Part shown: positions 36,171 to 46,851 of the stretch, piece by piece
How positions within the stretch are numbered: the stretch's first letter is position 1
Layout: every line of letters starts with the position of its first letter
Program-made: the position numbers and the translations under genes
Notes under the pieces: generated by a model
Seen by the model: only the letters and a program-made list of their open reading frames with translations
Databases searched by the model: none
What the model was told of the DNA's origin: nothing
DNA from: Corynebacterium felinum
Lineage (GTDB): Bacteria > Actinomycetota > Actinomycetes > Mycobacteriales > Mycobacteriaceae
Direction of reading: 5' to 3'
Assembly: GCF_030408755.1 (NCBI RefSeq)
Contig: NZ_CP047209.1
Coordinates: 1,550,001-1,614,000 of the forward strand
DNA length: 64,000 nucleotides

Positions 36171-37224
36171 CTTCGGGCTTAACGTAGTCAATTCTGTCAA
36201 CGAAACGCGCACGCGCCACTCCTTTCCTGTCAGCCGGGCCAACCCCAGCTAACCTCACGCTACCAGTAACAACCTCCACCATAATAACCACCGCAATACC
36301 CGCACAAAGCGCAAGAAAAATCACCGCAGCAGCCTGACTATACAACCACATCGACCCCAACAACACCGAACCGCACAACCCACCTAAAACCTGCGATGCC
36401 GCCAACCTCGCCCCACTCGCAGTACGCAGACTTGCCGGAAACACAGTCACATACTGCAAACCCACCGCGCTCGCCCACAAAAATACCCCCACCAAGCTCA
36501 CATACAATTGTGAACTCAACACCACCACAACACTCAACAACGCCACGAGTGGCAACGCAACAAAAGCCCACACCCCCATTCGGCCTCCGACACGCATCGA
36601 CGCCCACACAACTACCCCCGCAGCCGCATACACCAACCCCACACCCCACACAGGAAACGAATGCAAACTGACCAAATGCAGAGCAATGAAACCAAAACTC
36701 ACAACAGATGCCGACACTAAACCCGCAGCCCACCACACTCCAGGATTTTCTTGGAGGGGATGCGATGGCACAGATGGCGCAGCATAAGAAACGTCACGTG
36801 ACATAAACCGCACCACCACAGCTGCCCCCGCAACCGCAATGCTGGCTAAAGCAAGAAAATGCAGATCAGGGGCCAACCATAACCCCACACTTGCACTCAT
36901 CGCCCCTATAAACGCCGCATAGTGCATATGCAACAGCGAAAGCGAACCAAACGCAAACACCAGCCCTGCAATAATTCCTACGTGACCACCGAAGAAAAGA
37001 AGCGGCGCTGTTGCCGCGCACAACCAGAAGAAGAACTGCCGCACGGTGTGGCCGTCGATAAGCATGTACAGGGCGGCGCCAAGACCGAAGCCCACTCCCA
37101 CCCAGAACGGGTGCGCCCCAAATTCAACAAGCATGGGGCCAAGATAAGGGCGGATAAGAGCAGATAAAAATATGCCGAACAGGGCAATCACGCTGAGTGT
37201 AGCTCCCCGTTCGGCACAAATCAT
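36124..37224 (-). CDS. MFS-like membrane protein
   Basis: 366 residues with about ten to eleven hydrophobic helices and a charged C-terminal tail (from about 335). The layout resembles a shortened Major Facilitator permease, but the classical motif G-x-x-x-D-R-x-G-R-R is only weakly recalled by S-M-R-V-G-G-R-M-G near 210-218, so the family is not certain. It begins 21 bp after the ABC-F gene, so the two are probably co-transcribed. Ligand unknown. The coding region is rich in short CA-biased runs on the plus strand, reflecting hydrophobic codons. Confidence 0.6.
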   Translation of the reverse strand: MICAERGATLSVIALFGIFLSALIRPYLGPMLVEFGAHPFWVGVGFGLGAALYMLIDGHTVRQFFFWLCAATAPLLFFGGHVGIIAGLVFAFGSLSLLHMHYAAFIGAMSASVGLWLAPDLHFLALASIAVAGAAVVVRFMSRDVSYAAPSVPSHPLQENPGVWWAAGLVSASVVSFGFIALHLVSLHSFPVWGVGLVYAAAGVVVWASMRVGGRMGVWAFVALPLVALLSVVVVLSSQLYVSLVGVFLWASAVGLQYVTVFPASLRTASGARLAASQVLGGLCGSVLLGSMWLYSQAAAVIFLALCAGIAVVIMVEVVTGSVRLAGVGPADRKGVARARFVDRIDYVKPEDEEGGVWPDTFRRRG

Positions 37225-37245
37225 AAGTGATATTTTAGAACATTT

Positions 37246-38877
37246 CTATGATAATTCAACGATTTCCATATATTCGTCGTTCCAGAGATCCTCATCCCCA
37301 TCCGGCAACACAATAACCCGCTCCGGCTCCAACGCCTGAACCGCACCAGGATCGTGCGTCACCAACACCACAGCACCCTGATATGTGCGTAGCGCATCCA
37401 GCACCTGTTCGCGCGAGACAGGGTCCAAGTTGTTCGTCGGCTCATCCAACAACAACACATTCGCCCGCGACGAGACCAAACCCGCCAACGCCAAACGAGT
37501 CTTCTCACCACCCGACAAAGTACCCGCCGGCTGATCCAGCTGCTCACCCGAAAACATGAACGCACCCAAAAGCCCGCGCAAATCCTGCTCGCCCGCCTCC
37601 GGACACGCATCAATAGTGTTCTGCCACACCGTCTTCGCAGGATCAATCGTATCGTGCTCCTGGGCAAAATACCCGATCTTCAAACCATGGCCAGTCACAA
37701 TACCGCCCTCGCCATCGGTACGCTCAACCCCAGCAAGCAACTTCAATAACGTGGTCTTACCTGCACCGTTATAGCCCAACACCACAACACGCGAACCCTT
37801 ATCAATCGCCAGATCAACACCAGCAAACACCTCCAAAGACCCATACATCTTCGTCAGCCCAGTCGCATTCAACGGAGTCTTACCGCACGGCGCCGGCTCC
37901 GGGAACTTAATCGCAGCCACCCGATCCGCCACACGAACCTCATCCAAACTGCCCATCATCCGCTCAGCACGCGCCAACATTTGCTTTGCCGCCGCAGCCT
38001 TCGTTGCCTTCGCCCCCAAACGAGCAGCCTGATCCTTTAACGCCGCAGCTTTCTTCTCCGCATTCGCACGCTCACGACGTCGACGCGCCTCATCCGTTGC
38101 ACGAGCATCCAAATACTTCTTATAGCCCATGTTGTACACATCAGCTTCAGCCCGCACCGCGTCAAGGAACCACACCTTGTTACAGACATCCTCCAGCAGC
38201 TCAACATCGTGGCTAATCATGATCAAACCACCCTCATGCTTAGCCAAAAAACTACGCAACCACACAATGGAATCAGCATCCAAGTGGTTCGTCGGCTCGT
38301 CGAGAAGCAAAGTTGTCTGAGACTTACCTGAACCCGCTGACGCCGCAAACAAAATCTGCGCCAACTCCACACGACGACGCTGACCACCCGACAACGTCTT
38401 CAACTGCTGATCCAAAATACGGGCAGGCAAACCCAAATTATCGCAAATCTGGGCGCACTCAGCATTCGCCTCATACCCACCCAAAGAATGGTACTGCTCC
38501 TCTAACCGGGCATACTTCCGAATCGCCTGATCCCGCTTCCGATCATCAACAGTCGTCTCCATAATCTCCTGCTGACGATCCATACTCCGACGAATCTGAT
38601 CCAAACCACGCGCACTTAAGACACGATCCCGCACAGACTGCTCAATATTCCCCTCCCGAGAATCCTGCGGCAAGTACCCAATATCCCCCGAACGAACAAC
38701 CTTACCCGCGAAAGGCTCAGTCTCCCCCGCCAAAATACGCATCGTCGTAGTCTTACCAGCACCATTACGGCCCACCAGACCAATACGATCCCCAGGCTGC
38801 ACACGCAAATGCTGCCCCGGAGCCAAAAGAAGGGTGCGAGCACCCACGCGAACCTCAAAATCATTGGTCACAATCAC
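37246..38877 (-). CDS. ABC-F family ATPase (ribosome-associated type)
   Basis: About 543 residues from the GTG at 38877 (VIVTNDFEVRVGART), with AGGAT 8 nt upstream. Two ATPase domains in tandem: Walker A GLVGRNGAGKTTT near 33 and VVLGYNGAGKTTLL near 350; signatures LSGGQRRRVELAQ and LSGGEKTRLALA; Walker B LLLDEPTNHLD and LLLDEPTNNLD. A charged linker of about 80 residues (A-R-R-R-R-E-R-A-N-A-E-K-K) joins them. No membrane domain, so it is not a transporter; ABC-F proteins bind the ribosomal E site, acting in translation control or antibiotic protection. Which of these applies is not clear from sequence. Confidence 0.93.
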   Translation of the reverse strand: MIVTNDFEVRVGARTLLLAPGQHLRVQPGDRIGLVGRNGAGKTTTMRILAGETEPFAGKVVRSGDIGYLPQDSREGNIEQSVRDRVLSARGLDQIRRSMDRQQEIMETTVDDRKRDQAIRKYARLEEQYHSLGGYEANAECAQICDNLGLPARILDQQLKTLSGGQRRRVELAQILFAASAGSGKSQTTLLLDEPTNHLDADSIVWLRSFLAKHEGGLIMISHDVELLEDVCNKVWFLDAVRAEADVYNMGYKKYLDARATDEARRRRERANAEKKAAALKDQAARLGAKATKAAAAKQMLARAERMMGSLDEVRVADRVAAIKFPEPAPCGKTPLNATGLTKMYGSLEVFAGVDLAIDKGSRVVVLGYNGAGKTTLLKLLAGVERTDGEGGIVTGHGLKIGYFAQEHDTIDPAKTVWQNTIDACPEAGEQDLRGLLGAFMFSGEQLDQPAGTLSGGEKTRLALAGLVSSRANVLLLDEPTNNLDPVSREQVLDALRTYQGAVVLVTHDPGAVQALEPERVIVLPDGDEDLWNDEYMEIVELS

Positions 38878-39025
38878 AAGGGGAAATCCTACCAAACCCC
38901 CAACAAAAGCCCACCATCCCCCAAAAAGCCACCAAAAATCACTAAATTAAGAATTTTCACACACTCCCCTCCCAGAAATCTTATTAACCTTGCGCGCTGT
39001 TTCTGGCACAGATAGCGTAACCATT

Positions 39026-40219
39026 ATGAGCTCGATCCAAACCATGCTTCGCACCCGCGCCGCCCAAGAAGCAGTGCTTTTAAGCGAAATGGCCGCCCAC
39101 CAACTCACCGCGGCCGACATCGCCGACTGGGCAGAGCTCAGCCAAAAACAAGCACGCCGCCTGTTATGGGTCATAAAGAAAATCCCTGTCGACGTCCTTC
39201 ACGCCAACACCACATACGGACTTGGTTTTTCCAAGATGGACATCATCGCCTCCGCATTAAACAAATGCCGCGATGAAAACGCAAACCTCAGCGAACTAGG
39301 TTTACGCATGCTCGATCACGGGCGAACCGTCACCTGCGACGAACTGAAACAACACGCAGAAGCAATGATGGAAGAAGTCAACGCAAACCACTTTCGCCCA
39401 CACCGCGCTCGGCTCGCCTTCAACCGAACCCCCAACGCAAACGACCAACTATTCTTCCAAGGCGCAGGACCATCAACCATGGTCGCAGAAATGGAATCAA
39501 TCCTCGTTGCCGAAGCCCACGAATACCGCGCACAACGACCAGACCAAGGAATCAAACTCTCCCAAGCCCTCTTCCACGTGCTCTACAACAAAGTGTGCGC
39601 AGCCAGAGACTACGATGCTCTACTCGCAGCCCAATTCTCGGCGGGGGAAACACCCACCACAGATCACTACCTGCCCTACCGTCCCTGCTACGTTCTCGTC
39701 CTCGACCCCACATACCGCTACCATGCAGACGGAAAAGCCATGACAACGGACGGTTCACTAATCCCCCTCAAAGAACTAGCCGAACAGCAACTCAACCCCC
39801 TTGGCTACGCCGTAGTCTACGCACTCTCGGAGGGTGGGGACTACGAACACGTCGCCACCTACGGCACCCGCCGCTTTTTCACCGACCACCAGCGCTTCGT
39901 TGGTGCACTTGAGACGCCCTTGTGTGCGCATCCGGCCTGCGACCGCAAAGCGGTCAACTGCCAAGCACACCACATTCATGCGTGGGCGCGAGGCGGCGAA
40001 ACCTTGCAAACAAATATGGTGCCGTTGTGTGCTGAACATAATGGGCTTAACGACGACCTCTCCGACGTCGTCAAGCACGGCAGGATCGAACGGTGCCCGA
40101 AAACAGGAATACCGGGCCTACGAAGAAGACCCGGCGAACCGCTCGATTTCAACCTCAACCCACTGATGCGCAAAGGAATCAGAAAATATTTGGCGGAGTT
40201 GAGATGGGCGCGAGAATAA
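39026..40219 (+). CDS. HNH endonuclease, 13E12/DUF222-type repeat protein
   Basis: About 397 residues from the ATG at 39026 (MSSIQTMLRTRAAQ). The N-terminal half is the helical DUF222-like region; the C-terminal HNH domain (about 300-350) reads C-A-H-P-A-C-D-R-K-A-V-N-C-Q-A-H-H-I-H-A-W-A-R-G-G-E-T-x-x-x-N-M-V-P-L-C-A-E-H-N, with the two metal Cys pairs and the H-N-H catalytic residues. Such genes occur in several copies in corynebacterial genomes and behave like selfish or phage-derived elements. No att site or integrase is seen here. The TTG at 38990 is in frame but unlikely. Confidence 0.9.
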   Translation: MSSIQTMLRTRAAQEAVLLSEMAAHQLTAADIADWAELSQKQARRLLWVIKKIPVDVLHANTTYGLGFSKMDIIASALNKCRDENANLSELGLRMLDHGRTVTCDELKQHAEAMMEEVNANHFRPHRARLAFNRTPNANDQLFFQGAGPSTMVAEMESILVAEAHEYRAQRPDQGIKLSQALFHVLYNKVCAARDYDALLAAQFSAGETPTTDHYLPYRPCYVLVLDPTYRYHADGKAMTTDGSLIPLKELAEQQLNPLGYAVVYALSEGGDYEHVATYGTRRFFTDHQRFVGALETPLCAHPACDRKAVNCQAHHIHAWARGGETLQTNMVPLCAEHNGLNDDLSDVVKHGRIERCPKTGIPGLRRRPGEPLDFNLNPLMRKGIRKYLAELRWARE

Positions 40220-40232
40220 CCCCTCCCAGAAA

Positions 40233-40603
40233 TTACACCGAAAAACCAAGGGCGCGAAGCTGTTCGCGGCCTTCTTCGGTGATCATATGAGGACCCCACG
40301 GCGGCATCCACACCCAGTTCAACGTGAGTTTCTCAACAACCCCGCTGCCGACAACAGCAGACTGTGCTTGATCCTCCAACACGTCGGTCAGGGGGCACGC
40401 AGGGCTGGTCAACGTCATATTGATGTGTGCTTCGTTGCCGTTTTCGATCCAAATGTCGTACACCAAACCCAAATCAACAACATTGATACCAAGCTCAGGG
40501 TCGATCACATCACGCATATATTCTTCAACATCGGATGCCTTCGCCAAATCCTCCGGGGACTGCTCGGGGATCACTTTTTCTTCCGCAGGGGTGTTTTCTT
40601 CAC

Positions 40604-40607
<4 letters not shown>
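40233..40607 (-). CDS. sufT: SufT/MIP18-type Fe-S assembly factor
   Basis: 124 residues of the DUF59 family: D-P-E-L-G-I-N-V-V-D-L-G-L-V-Y-D-I (about 37-53) and L-T-S-P-A-C-P-L-T-D (about 67-76) with the conserved Cys. It helps deliver or mature Fe-S clusters. Overlaps sufU by 4 bp (ATGA) and ends the operon; the HNH gene ends 13 bp away on the opposite strand. Confidence 0.92.
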
Positions 40608-42333
<1,726 letters not shown>

Positions 42334-42368
42334 TTACTTGATCCTTAGGTATTTTTCTCGGAGGGGGG

Positions 42369-43127
42369 TTATGCCAAGAAGCGGTCGTAGCCGTGCGCCT
42401 CAAGCTCGTCGGCCATTTCGGGGCCTCCGGAGGCTACGATTTTTCCGTCTGCGAAGACGTGGACGTAGTCGGGCTTGACGTAGTTGAGGATGCGCTTGTA
42501 GTGGGTGATCATGAGGATGCCGCCGTTGGTTTCTTCTTGGTAGCGGTTGATTCCTTCGGAGACGATGCGCAGTGCGTCGACGTCGAGGCCGGAGTCGGTT
42601 TCGTCCATGATGGCGAACTTTGGCTTCAGGAGATCGAGCTGGAGGACTTCGTGGCGCTTCTTTTCGCCACCGGAGAAGCCTTCGTTGACGGAGCGTTCGG
42701 AGAAGGATTTGTCAATGGCGAGCTTGTCTTGGGATTCCTTTACTTCCTTGATCCAGTCGCGCAGTTTTGGTGCTTCGCCGCGGATGGCGGTTGCTGCGGT
42801 GCGCAGGAAGTTGGCCATGGAGACACCGGGGATTTCGGTTGGGTACTGCATGGCAAGGAACAGGCCTGCGCGGGCGCGCTCGTCGACGTCGAGTTCGAGG
42901 ATGTTGACGCCGTCGAGAAGCACTTCACCGTCGGTGATTTCGTAGCGTGGGTGACCTGCGATGGTGTAGGAAAGGGTGGACTTGCCGGAGCCGTTGGGGC
43001 CCATGATTGCGTGGGTTTCACCGGATTTGATGGTGAGGTTGACGCCTTTGAGGATCGGCTTTGGTTCTGCGTTTTCGTCCGCAGGCAGGACTTGTGCGTG
43101 CAGGTTGCGGATTTCGAGTGTGCTCAT
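42369..43127 (-). CDS. sufC: Fe-S assembly ATPase SufC
   Basis: 252 residues from the ATG at 43127 (MSTLEIRNLHAQV), with AAGGAAAG upstream; an ORF from 43430 is in frame but overlaps sufD. A single ABC-type ATPase domain: Walker A G-P-N-G-S-G-K-S-T, signature F-S-G-G-E-K-K-R, Walker B A-I-M-D-E-T-D-S-G-L-D. It forms the SufBC2D complex, in the cytosol, not a transporter. Confidence 0.96.
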   Translation of the reverse strand: MSTLEIRNLHAQVLPADENAEPKPILKGVNLTIKSGETHAIMGPNGSGKSTLSYTIAGHPRYEITDGEVLLDGVNILELDVDERARAGLFLAMQYPTEIPGVSMANFLRTAATAIRGEAPKLRDWIKEVKESQDKLAIDKSFSERSVNEGFSGGEKKRHEVLQLDLLKPKFAIMDETDSGLDVDALRIVSEGINRYQEETNGGILMITHYKRILNYVKPDYVHVFADGKIVASGGPEMADELEAHGYDRFLA

Positions 43128-43164
43128 TGTGTGTTTCTTTCCTTTTTGCGTTTCGACGCCGGGG

Positions 43165-44352
43165 CTAGGCGTTGGCTTTCTTTGCTTGGAGGGATTCGAG
43201 TTCGGCTGCGACACGGGATTCGAGTTCTTCTCGGATCTCTGCCACGGGGATGCGTCCGATGACTTCGGAGAAGAATCCGCGGACGATGAGACGGCGTGCT
43301 TCTTCTGGTGGGATGCCGCGGGAGCGGAGGTAGAATTCCTGCTCATCGTCGAAGCGTCCGACGGTTGCTGCGTGACCTGCACCTGCGATTTCGCCGGTTT
43401 CGATTTCGAGGTTAGGCACGGCGTCGGCACGTGCGCCTTCGGTGAGTACGAGGTTGCGGTTTGCTTCGTAGGTGTCGGTACCTAGAGCGTTGGAGCGGAT
43501 GAGCACGTCACCGATCCATGCGGTGTGTGCTTCTGGTTTCCCGGAGGTGGGGTCTGCTTGGAGTGCGCCCTTGTACAAGACGTTGGAGCGGCAGTTGGGT
43601 ACTGCGTGGTCGACGAGGAGTCGCTGCTCGAAGAACTGGCCGTCGTCGGCGAAGTAGACGCCAAGCATTTCTGCGTCGCCGCCTGGTTGGGTGAATTTGA
43701 CGCGTGGGACGATGCGCACGACTTCGCCGCCGAAGACGGCTGCGGAGTGGCGCAGGGTTGCGTCGCGTCCGAGGATGGCGGTTTGTCCTGACATGTGGAC
43801 TGCGTCGTCGTTCCAGGATGCGTCGACGATGACGGTGAGCTTGGCGTTGTCGCCGATGACGAATTCGACGTTGTCGGCGTGGGTGCCGGTGCCGGTGTAG
43901 CGCAGATCGACGACTGCTTCTGCTCCTGCTTCGACGTCGATGACGAGGTGGGCAAAGGTTGTGTTATCAAGGCCTGCGCCTTGAACTTTGATCGCTACTG
44001 GGGTCTTGTTGACCGAACCAGCGGCGAAGCTGAGCACCAGTGCGTTTTCGGCCGAGGTAAAGGCTTGGGCGCCGACGCGGTCGACGGCTTTGCCGGAACG
44101 GCCTACGAGTGCGTCAGTGCGGGAGACGATCTGGGTGGTTGCACCCTCGACCGACTCCGGGATTTCGACGTCGATGATCGGAGCGATGGGCTCAGCGAAG
44201 GTTCCGTCGTGGAGGCCGCGCAGGCGGCGGAGGGGGACGTAGCGCCAGACTTCGTCTTTGCCGTGGGGTACGGCGAAGTCGTCGACGTCAAAGGAGGTGA
44301 AGAGGTCACCTTTGGTGTTGTGAACGGTTGCGTTCTTGACTGTTTCAGCCAT
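43165..44352 (-). CDS. sufD: Fe-S assembly protein SufD
   Basis: 395 residues, a SufBD-core beta-helix protein. The N-terminus carries a short F-x-S-F-D-V-D-D-F-A-V-P-H-G-K-D-E-V-W-R-Y-V-P segment, and the C-terminal G-H-A-A-T-V-G-R-F-D-D-E-Q-E-F-Y-L-R-S-R-G-I-P-x-E-E-A-R-R-L-I-V is typical. It acts as the non-catalytic partner of SufB. Starts 5 bp after sufB. Confidence 0.95.
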   Translation of the reverse strand: MAETVKNATVHNTKGDLFTSFDVDDFAVPHGKDEVWRYVPLRRLRGLHDGTFAEPIAPIIDVEIPESVEGATTQIVSRTDALVGRSGKAVDRVGAQAFTSAENALVLSFAAGSVNKTPVAIKVQGAGLDNTTFAHLVIDVEAGAEAVVDLRYTGTGTHADNVEFVIGDNAKLTVIVDASWNDDAVHMSGQTAILGRDATLRHSAAVFGGEVVRIVPRVKFTQPGGDAEMLGVYFADDGQFFEQRLLVDHAVPNCRSNVLYKGALQADPTSGKPEAHTAWIGDVLIRSNALGTDTYEANRNLVLTEGARADAVPNLEIETGEIAGAGHAATVGRFDDEQEFYLRSRGIPPEEARRLIVRGFFSEVIGRIPVAEIREELESRVAAELESLQAKKANA

Positions 44353-44357
44353 GGCGG

Positions 44358-45800
44358 TTAGCCCACCGATCCTTCCATCTGCAGTTCGATCAAGCGGTTG
44401 AGTTCAAGGGCGTACTCCATGGGGAGTTCCTTGGCAATGGGTTCAACGAATCCGCGGACGATCATGGCCATTGCTTCGTCTTCGGCGATGCCACGAGACA
44501 TCAGGTAGAACAGCTGTTCTTGGGAGACCTGAGTAACGGTGGCTTCGTGACCGAGGGAGACGTGGTCGTTGCGGATGTCATTGTATGGGTAGGTGTCGGA
44601 GCGTGAGATGTTGTCAACCAACAGTGCGTCGCATTCGACGTTGGAGGTGGAGTGGTGCGCGTTCGCATTGATGCGCACGAGTCCGCGGTAGGCTGCACGT
44701 CCGCCGCCTCGTGCCACCGATTTACTGACGATGTTGGAGGAGGTGTAGGGAGCCATGTGAACCATCTTGGCACCGGTGTCTTGGAACTGTCCTTCACCGG
44801 CGAAGGCGACGGAAAGAACTTCGCCCTTGGCGTGTGGGCCGGTCATCCATACTGCTGGGTACTTCATGGTGACCTTTGAGCCGATGTTGCCGTCGACCCA
44901 TTCCATGGTTGCGCCTTCTTCGCACTTGGTGCGCTTGGTTACTAGGTTGTAGACGTTGTTCGACCAGTTCTGGATGGTGGTGTAGCGGCAGCGACCGCCC
45001 TTCTTCACAATGATCTCGACGACTGCGGAGTGCAGGGAGTCGGACTTGTAGATTGGTGCGGTACAGCCCTCAACGTAGTGCACGTAGGCGTCCTCATCAA
45101 CGATGATCAGGGTGCGTTCGAACTGGCCCATGTTTTCAGTGTTGATGCGGAAGTATGCCTGCAGTGGGATGTCCACGTGGACACCCTTCGGCACGTAGAT
45201 GAAGGAACCACCGGACCACACTGCAGTGTTTAGTGCGGAGAACTTGTTGTCGCCTGCTGGGATGACGGTGCCGAAGTACTCGCGGAACAACTCTGGGTGC
45301 TCTTTGAGAGCGGTGTCGGTATCGAGGAAGATCACGCCTTGGCGTTCGAGGTCTTCGCGGATTTGGTGGTAGACAACCTCAGACTCGTACTGTGCGGCTA
45401 CACCTGCGACGAGGCGTTGCTTTTCGGCCTCGGGGATGCCGAGGCGGTCGTAGGTGTTCTTGATGTCTTCGGGGAGTTCATCCCAGCTGGTTGCTTGCTT
45501 TTCGGTGGAGCGAACGAAGTACTTGATGTTGTCGAAGTCGATTCCCGACAGGTCCGCTCCCCACGTAGGCATGGGCTTTTTGTCAAAGATTCCCAGTGCC
45601 TTGAGGCGTAGCTCCAGCATCCATTCTGGTTCGTTCTTTTTGGCGGAGATGTCGCGGACAACATCTTCGTTCAGGCCGCGGCGTGCGCTTTGGCCTGCGA
45701 CGTCTGGGTCGTGCCAGCCGTAGTTGTAGGGGCCGATTGACTCGATGATCTCGTCGTCGGTGGTTGGACCGCCGGTGGTACCAGATGGTGCCTGGGTCAT
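44358..45800 (-). CDS. sufB: Fe-S assembly scaffold SufB
   Basis: 480 residues from the ATG at 45800 ([16 protein letters not shown]), with AAAGGAG ahead; an upstream ATG at 45899 lies in the sufR end region and is not supported. The conserved N-terminal N-Y-G-W-H-D-P and core motifs ([19 protein letters not shown], and the C-terminal L-G-H-E-A-T-V-x-Q-V-S-E/Q) are present. It is the site of cluster assembly in SufBCD. Confidence 0.96.
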   Translation of the reverse strand: MTQAPSGTTGGPTTDDEIIESIGPYNYGWHDPDVAGQSARRGLNEDVVRDISAKKNEPEWMLELRLKALGIFDKKPMPTWGADLSGIDFDNIKYFVRSTEKQATSWDELPEDIKNTYDRLGIPEAEKQRLVAGVAAQYESEVVYHQIREDLERQGVIFLDTDTALKEHPELFREYFGTVIPAGDNKFSALNTAVWSGGSFIYVPKGVHVDIPLQAYFRINTENMGQFERTLIIVDEDAYVHYVEGCTAPIYKSDSLHSAVVEIIVKKGGRCRYTTIQNWSNNVYNLVTKRTKCEEGATMEWVDGNIGSKVTMKYPAVWMTGPHAKGEVLSVAFAGEGQFQDTGAKMVHMAPYTSSNIVSKSVARGGGRAAYRGLVRINANAHHSTSNVECDALLVDNISRSDTYPYNDIRNDHVSLGHEATVTQVSQEQLFYLMSRGIAEDEAMAMIVRGFVEPIAKELPMEYALELNRLIELQMEGSVG

Positions 45801-45814
45801 TAACCTAGCTCCTT

Positions 45815-46543
45815 TCAAAGCTTCTTGGTGTGAGGTGTCTTCTCTGTTCCGCGTGGGCGGGGTTTGTGGATGGGGATTAGCGGTATGTTGGTTGTGCATA
45901 TCCCGTGCCCGTCAATGATTTTGGCGAGCGGTTGTACGTGGTGGCCGAGTAGTTCGGCGATGGCCTCGTGTTCCGCTTCGCACAGTTCTGGGAATTGTGC
46001 GGCGACGCCGGATATTGGGCAGTGGTGCTGACAGATTTGTACGCCGTGTCCTGCTTTGGTCACGGTGGCGGCGTACCCGTTTCGGCTGAAGGCATCGACG
46101 ACAGCTTGCGCTGCTTTTTCGATGGAGTCTTCGCCGCCGTCGTCACGCTTGTCGATGTCGGCAACGATCGCTGCGGCCCGTTTACGCGCAAACTCGCGTA
46201 CTGCTTGGTCTCCCCCGGTTTCTCTGAGGGTGTGCAAGGCTTGGGCTGCTAGTGAGTCATAGTCGTGTCCGAAGTGGTTTCTGCCTGCTGCAGTCAGTCG
46301 GAAGGCTTTGGCGGGGCGTCCGCGTGAGCCTTGCTGTGCTGTTTTAGGTCGGGGTGGTGCTAGTTCTGCTAGTCCCTCCTCCACAAGGTTGTCTAGGTGT
46401 CGGCGTATTCCCGCCGCGGATAGCCCGAGAAGGCTGCCCAATTGCGTGGCGGTGATGCTTCCGTGGCGGAGCATGGTCAGCATGATGGTTCGGCGAGTTT
46501 CGCCGTCGGTGCTTCGGTGCTCGACTTGTGGGTGTTCGGCCAT
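45815..46543 (-). CDS. sufR: Fe-S dependent repressor SufR
   Basis: 242 residues. A winged HTH is at about 15-75 ([32 protein letters not shown]). The C-terminal half has Cys residues in I-C-Q-H-H-C-P, L-C-E-A and H-G-I-C-T-T, expected to hold an Fe-S cluster. SufR represses the suf operon when its cluster is intact. It is the first gene, with a palindromic site upstream. Its end is 14 bp from sufB. Confidence 0.93.
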   Translation of the reverse strand: MAEHPQVEHRSTDGETRRTIMLTMLRHGSITATQLGSLLGLSAAGIRRHLDNLVEEGLAELAPPRPKTAQQGSRGRPAKAFRLTAAGRNHFGHDYDSLAAQALHTLRETGGDQAVREFARKRAAAIVADIDKRDDGGEDSIEKAAQAVVDAFSRNGYAATVTKAGHGVQICQHHCPISGVAAQFPELCEAEHEAIAELLGHHVQPLAKIIDGHGICTTNIPLIPIHKPRPRGTEKTPHTKKL

Positions 46544-46608
46544 GGTTGCGTCACCTCCTTGCGTGATGGGGTTTGTGTGCTTAGCGGATCAGATAAACAC
46601 CTTTAGAC

Positions 46609-46620
46609 AACACTAGTGTT
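46609..46620. promoter_or_regulatory. Possible SufR operator
   Basis: AACACTAGTGTT is a perfect 12-bp palindrome 65 bp upstream of the sufR start. Its core resembles the inverted ACACT repeat reported for mycobacterial SufR, though with shorter spacing. A second near-palindrome, TAGGGCACCCTA (46681-46692), lies further upstream. Confidence 0.45.
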
Positions 46621-46851
46621 CCCTAAATCCAGTGCAACTTACAACCCAGCATTTTACCTATGGCTCTCACCTTGATTATTTAGGGCACCCTATATAAAAA
46701 TTTTGCCCCTGAATGGTGTCAAACAATTGATTTTTAGCCACGCTTTTTCACGGTATTTTTCTCAGTTTTTAGGGCGCGCGTGGGTGCGTGTGTGGGAAGT
46801 TTCATGGATTAGGGCGGGTTGGGCGGGTGCGGGGATGGTGCTTTTACTAGC

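Noticed and set aside
38990-39025. TTG start for the HNH gene
   Set aside because: No ribosome site, and the ATG at 39026 fits the family better.
46681-46692. DtxR box upstream of sufR
   Set aside because: TAGGGCACCCTA is a near-palindrome but only about 12 of 19 positions agree with the DtxR consensus.
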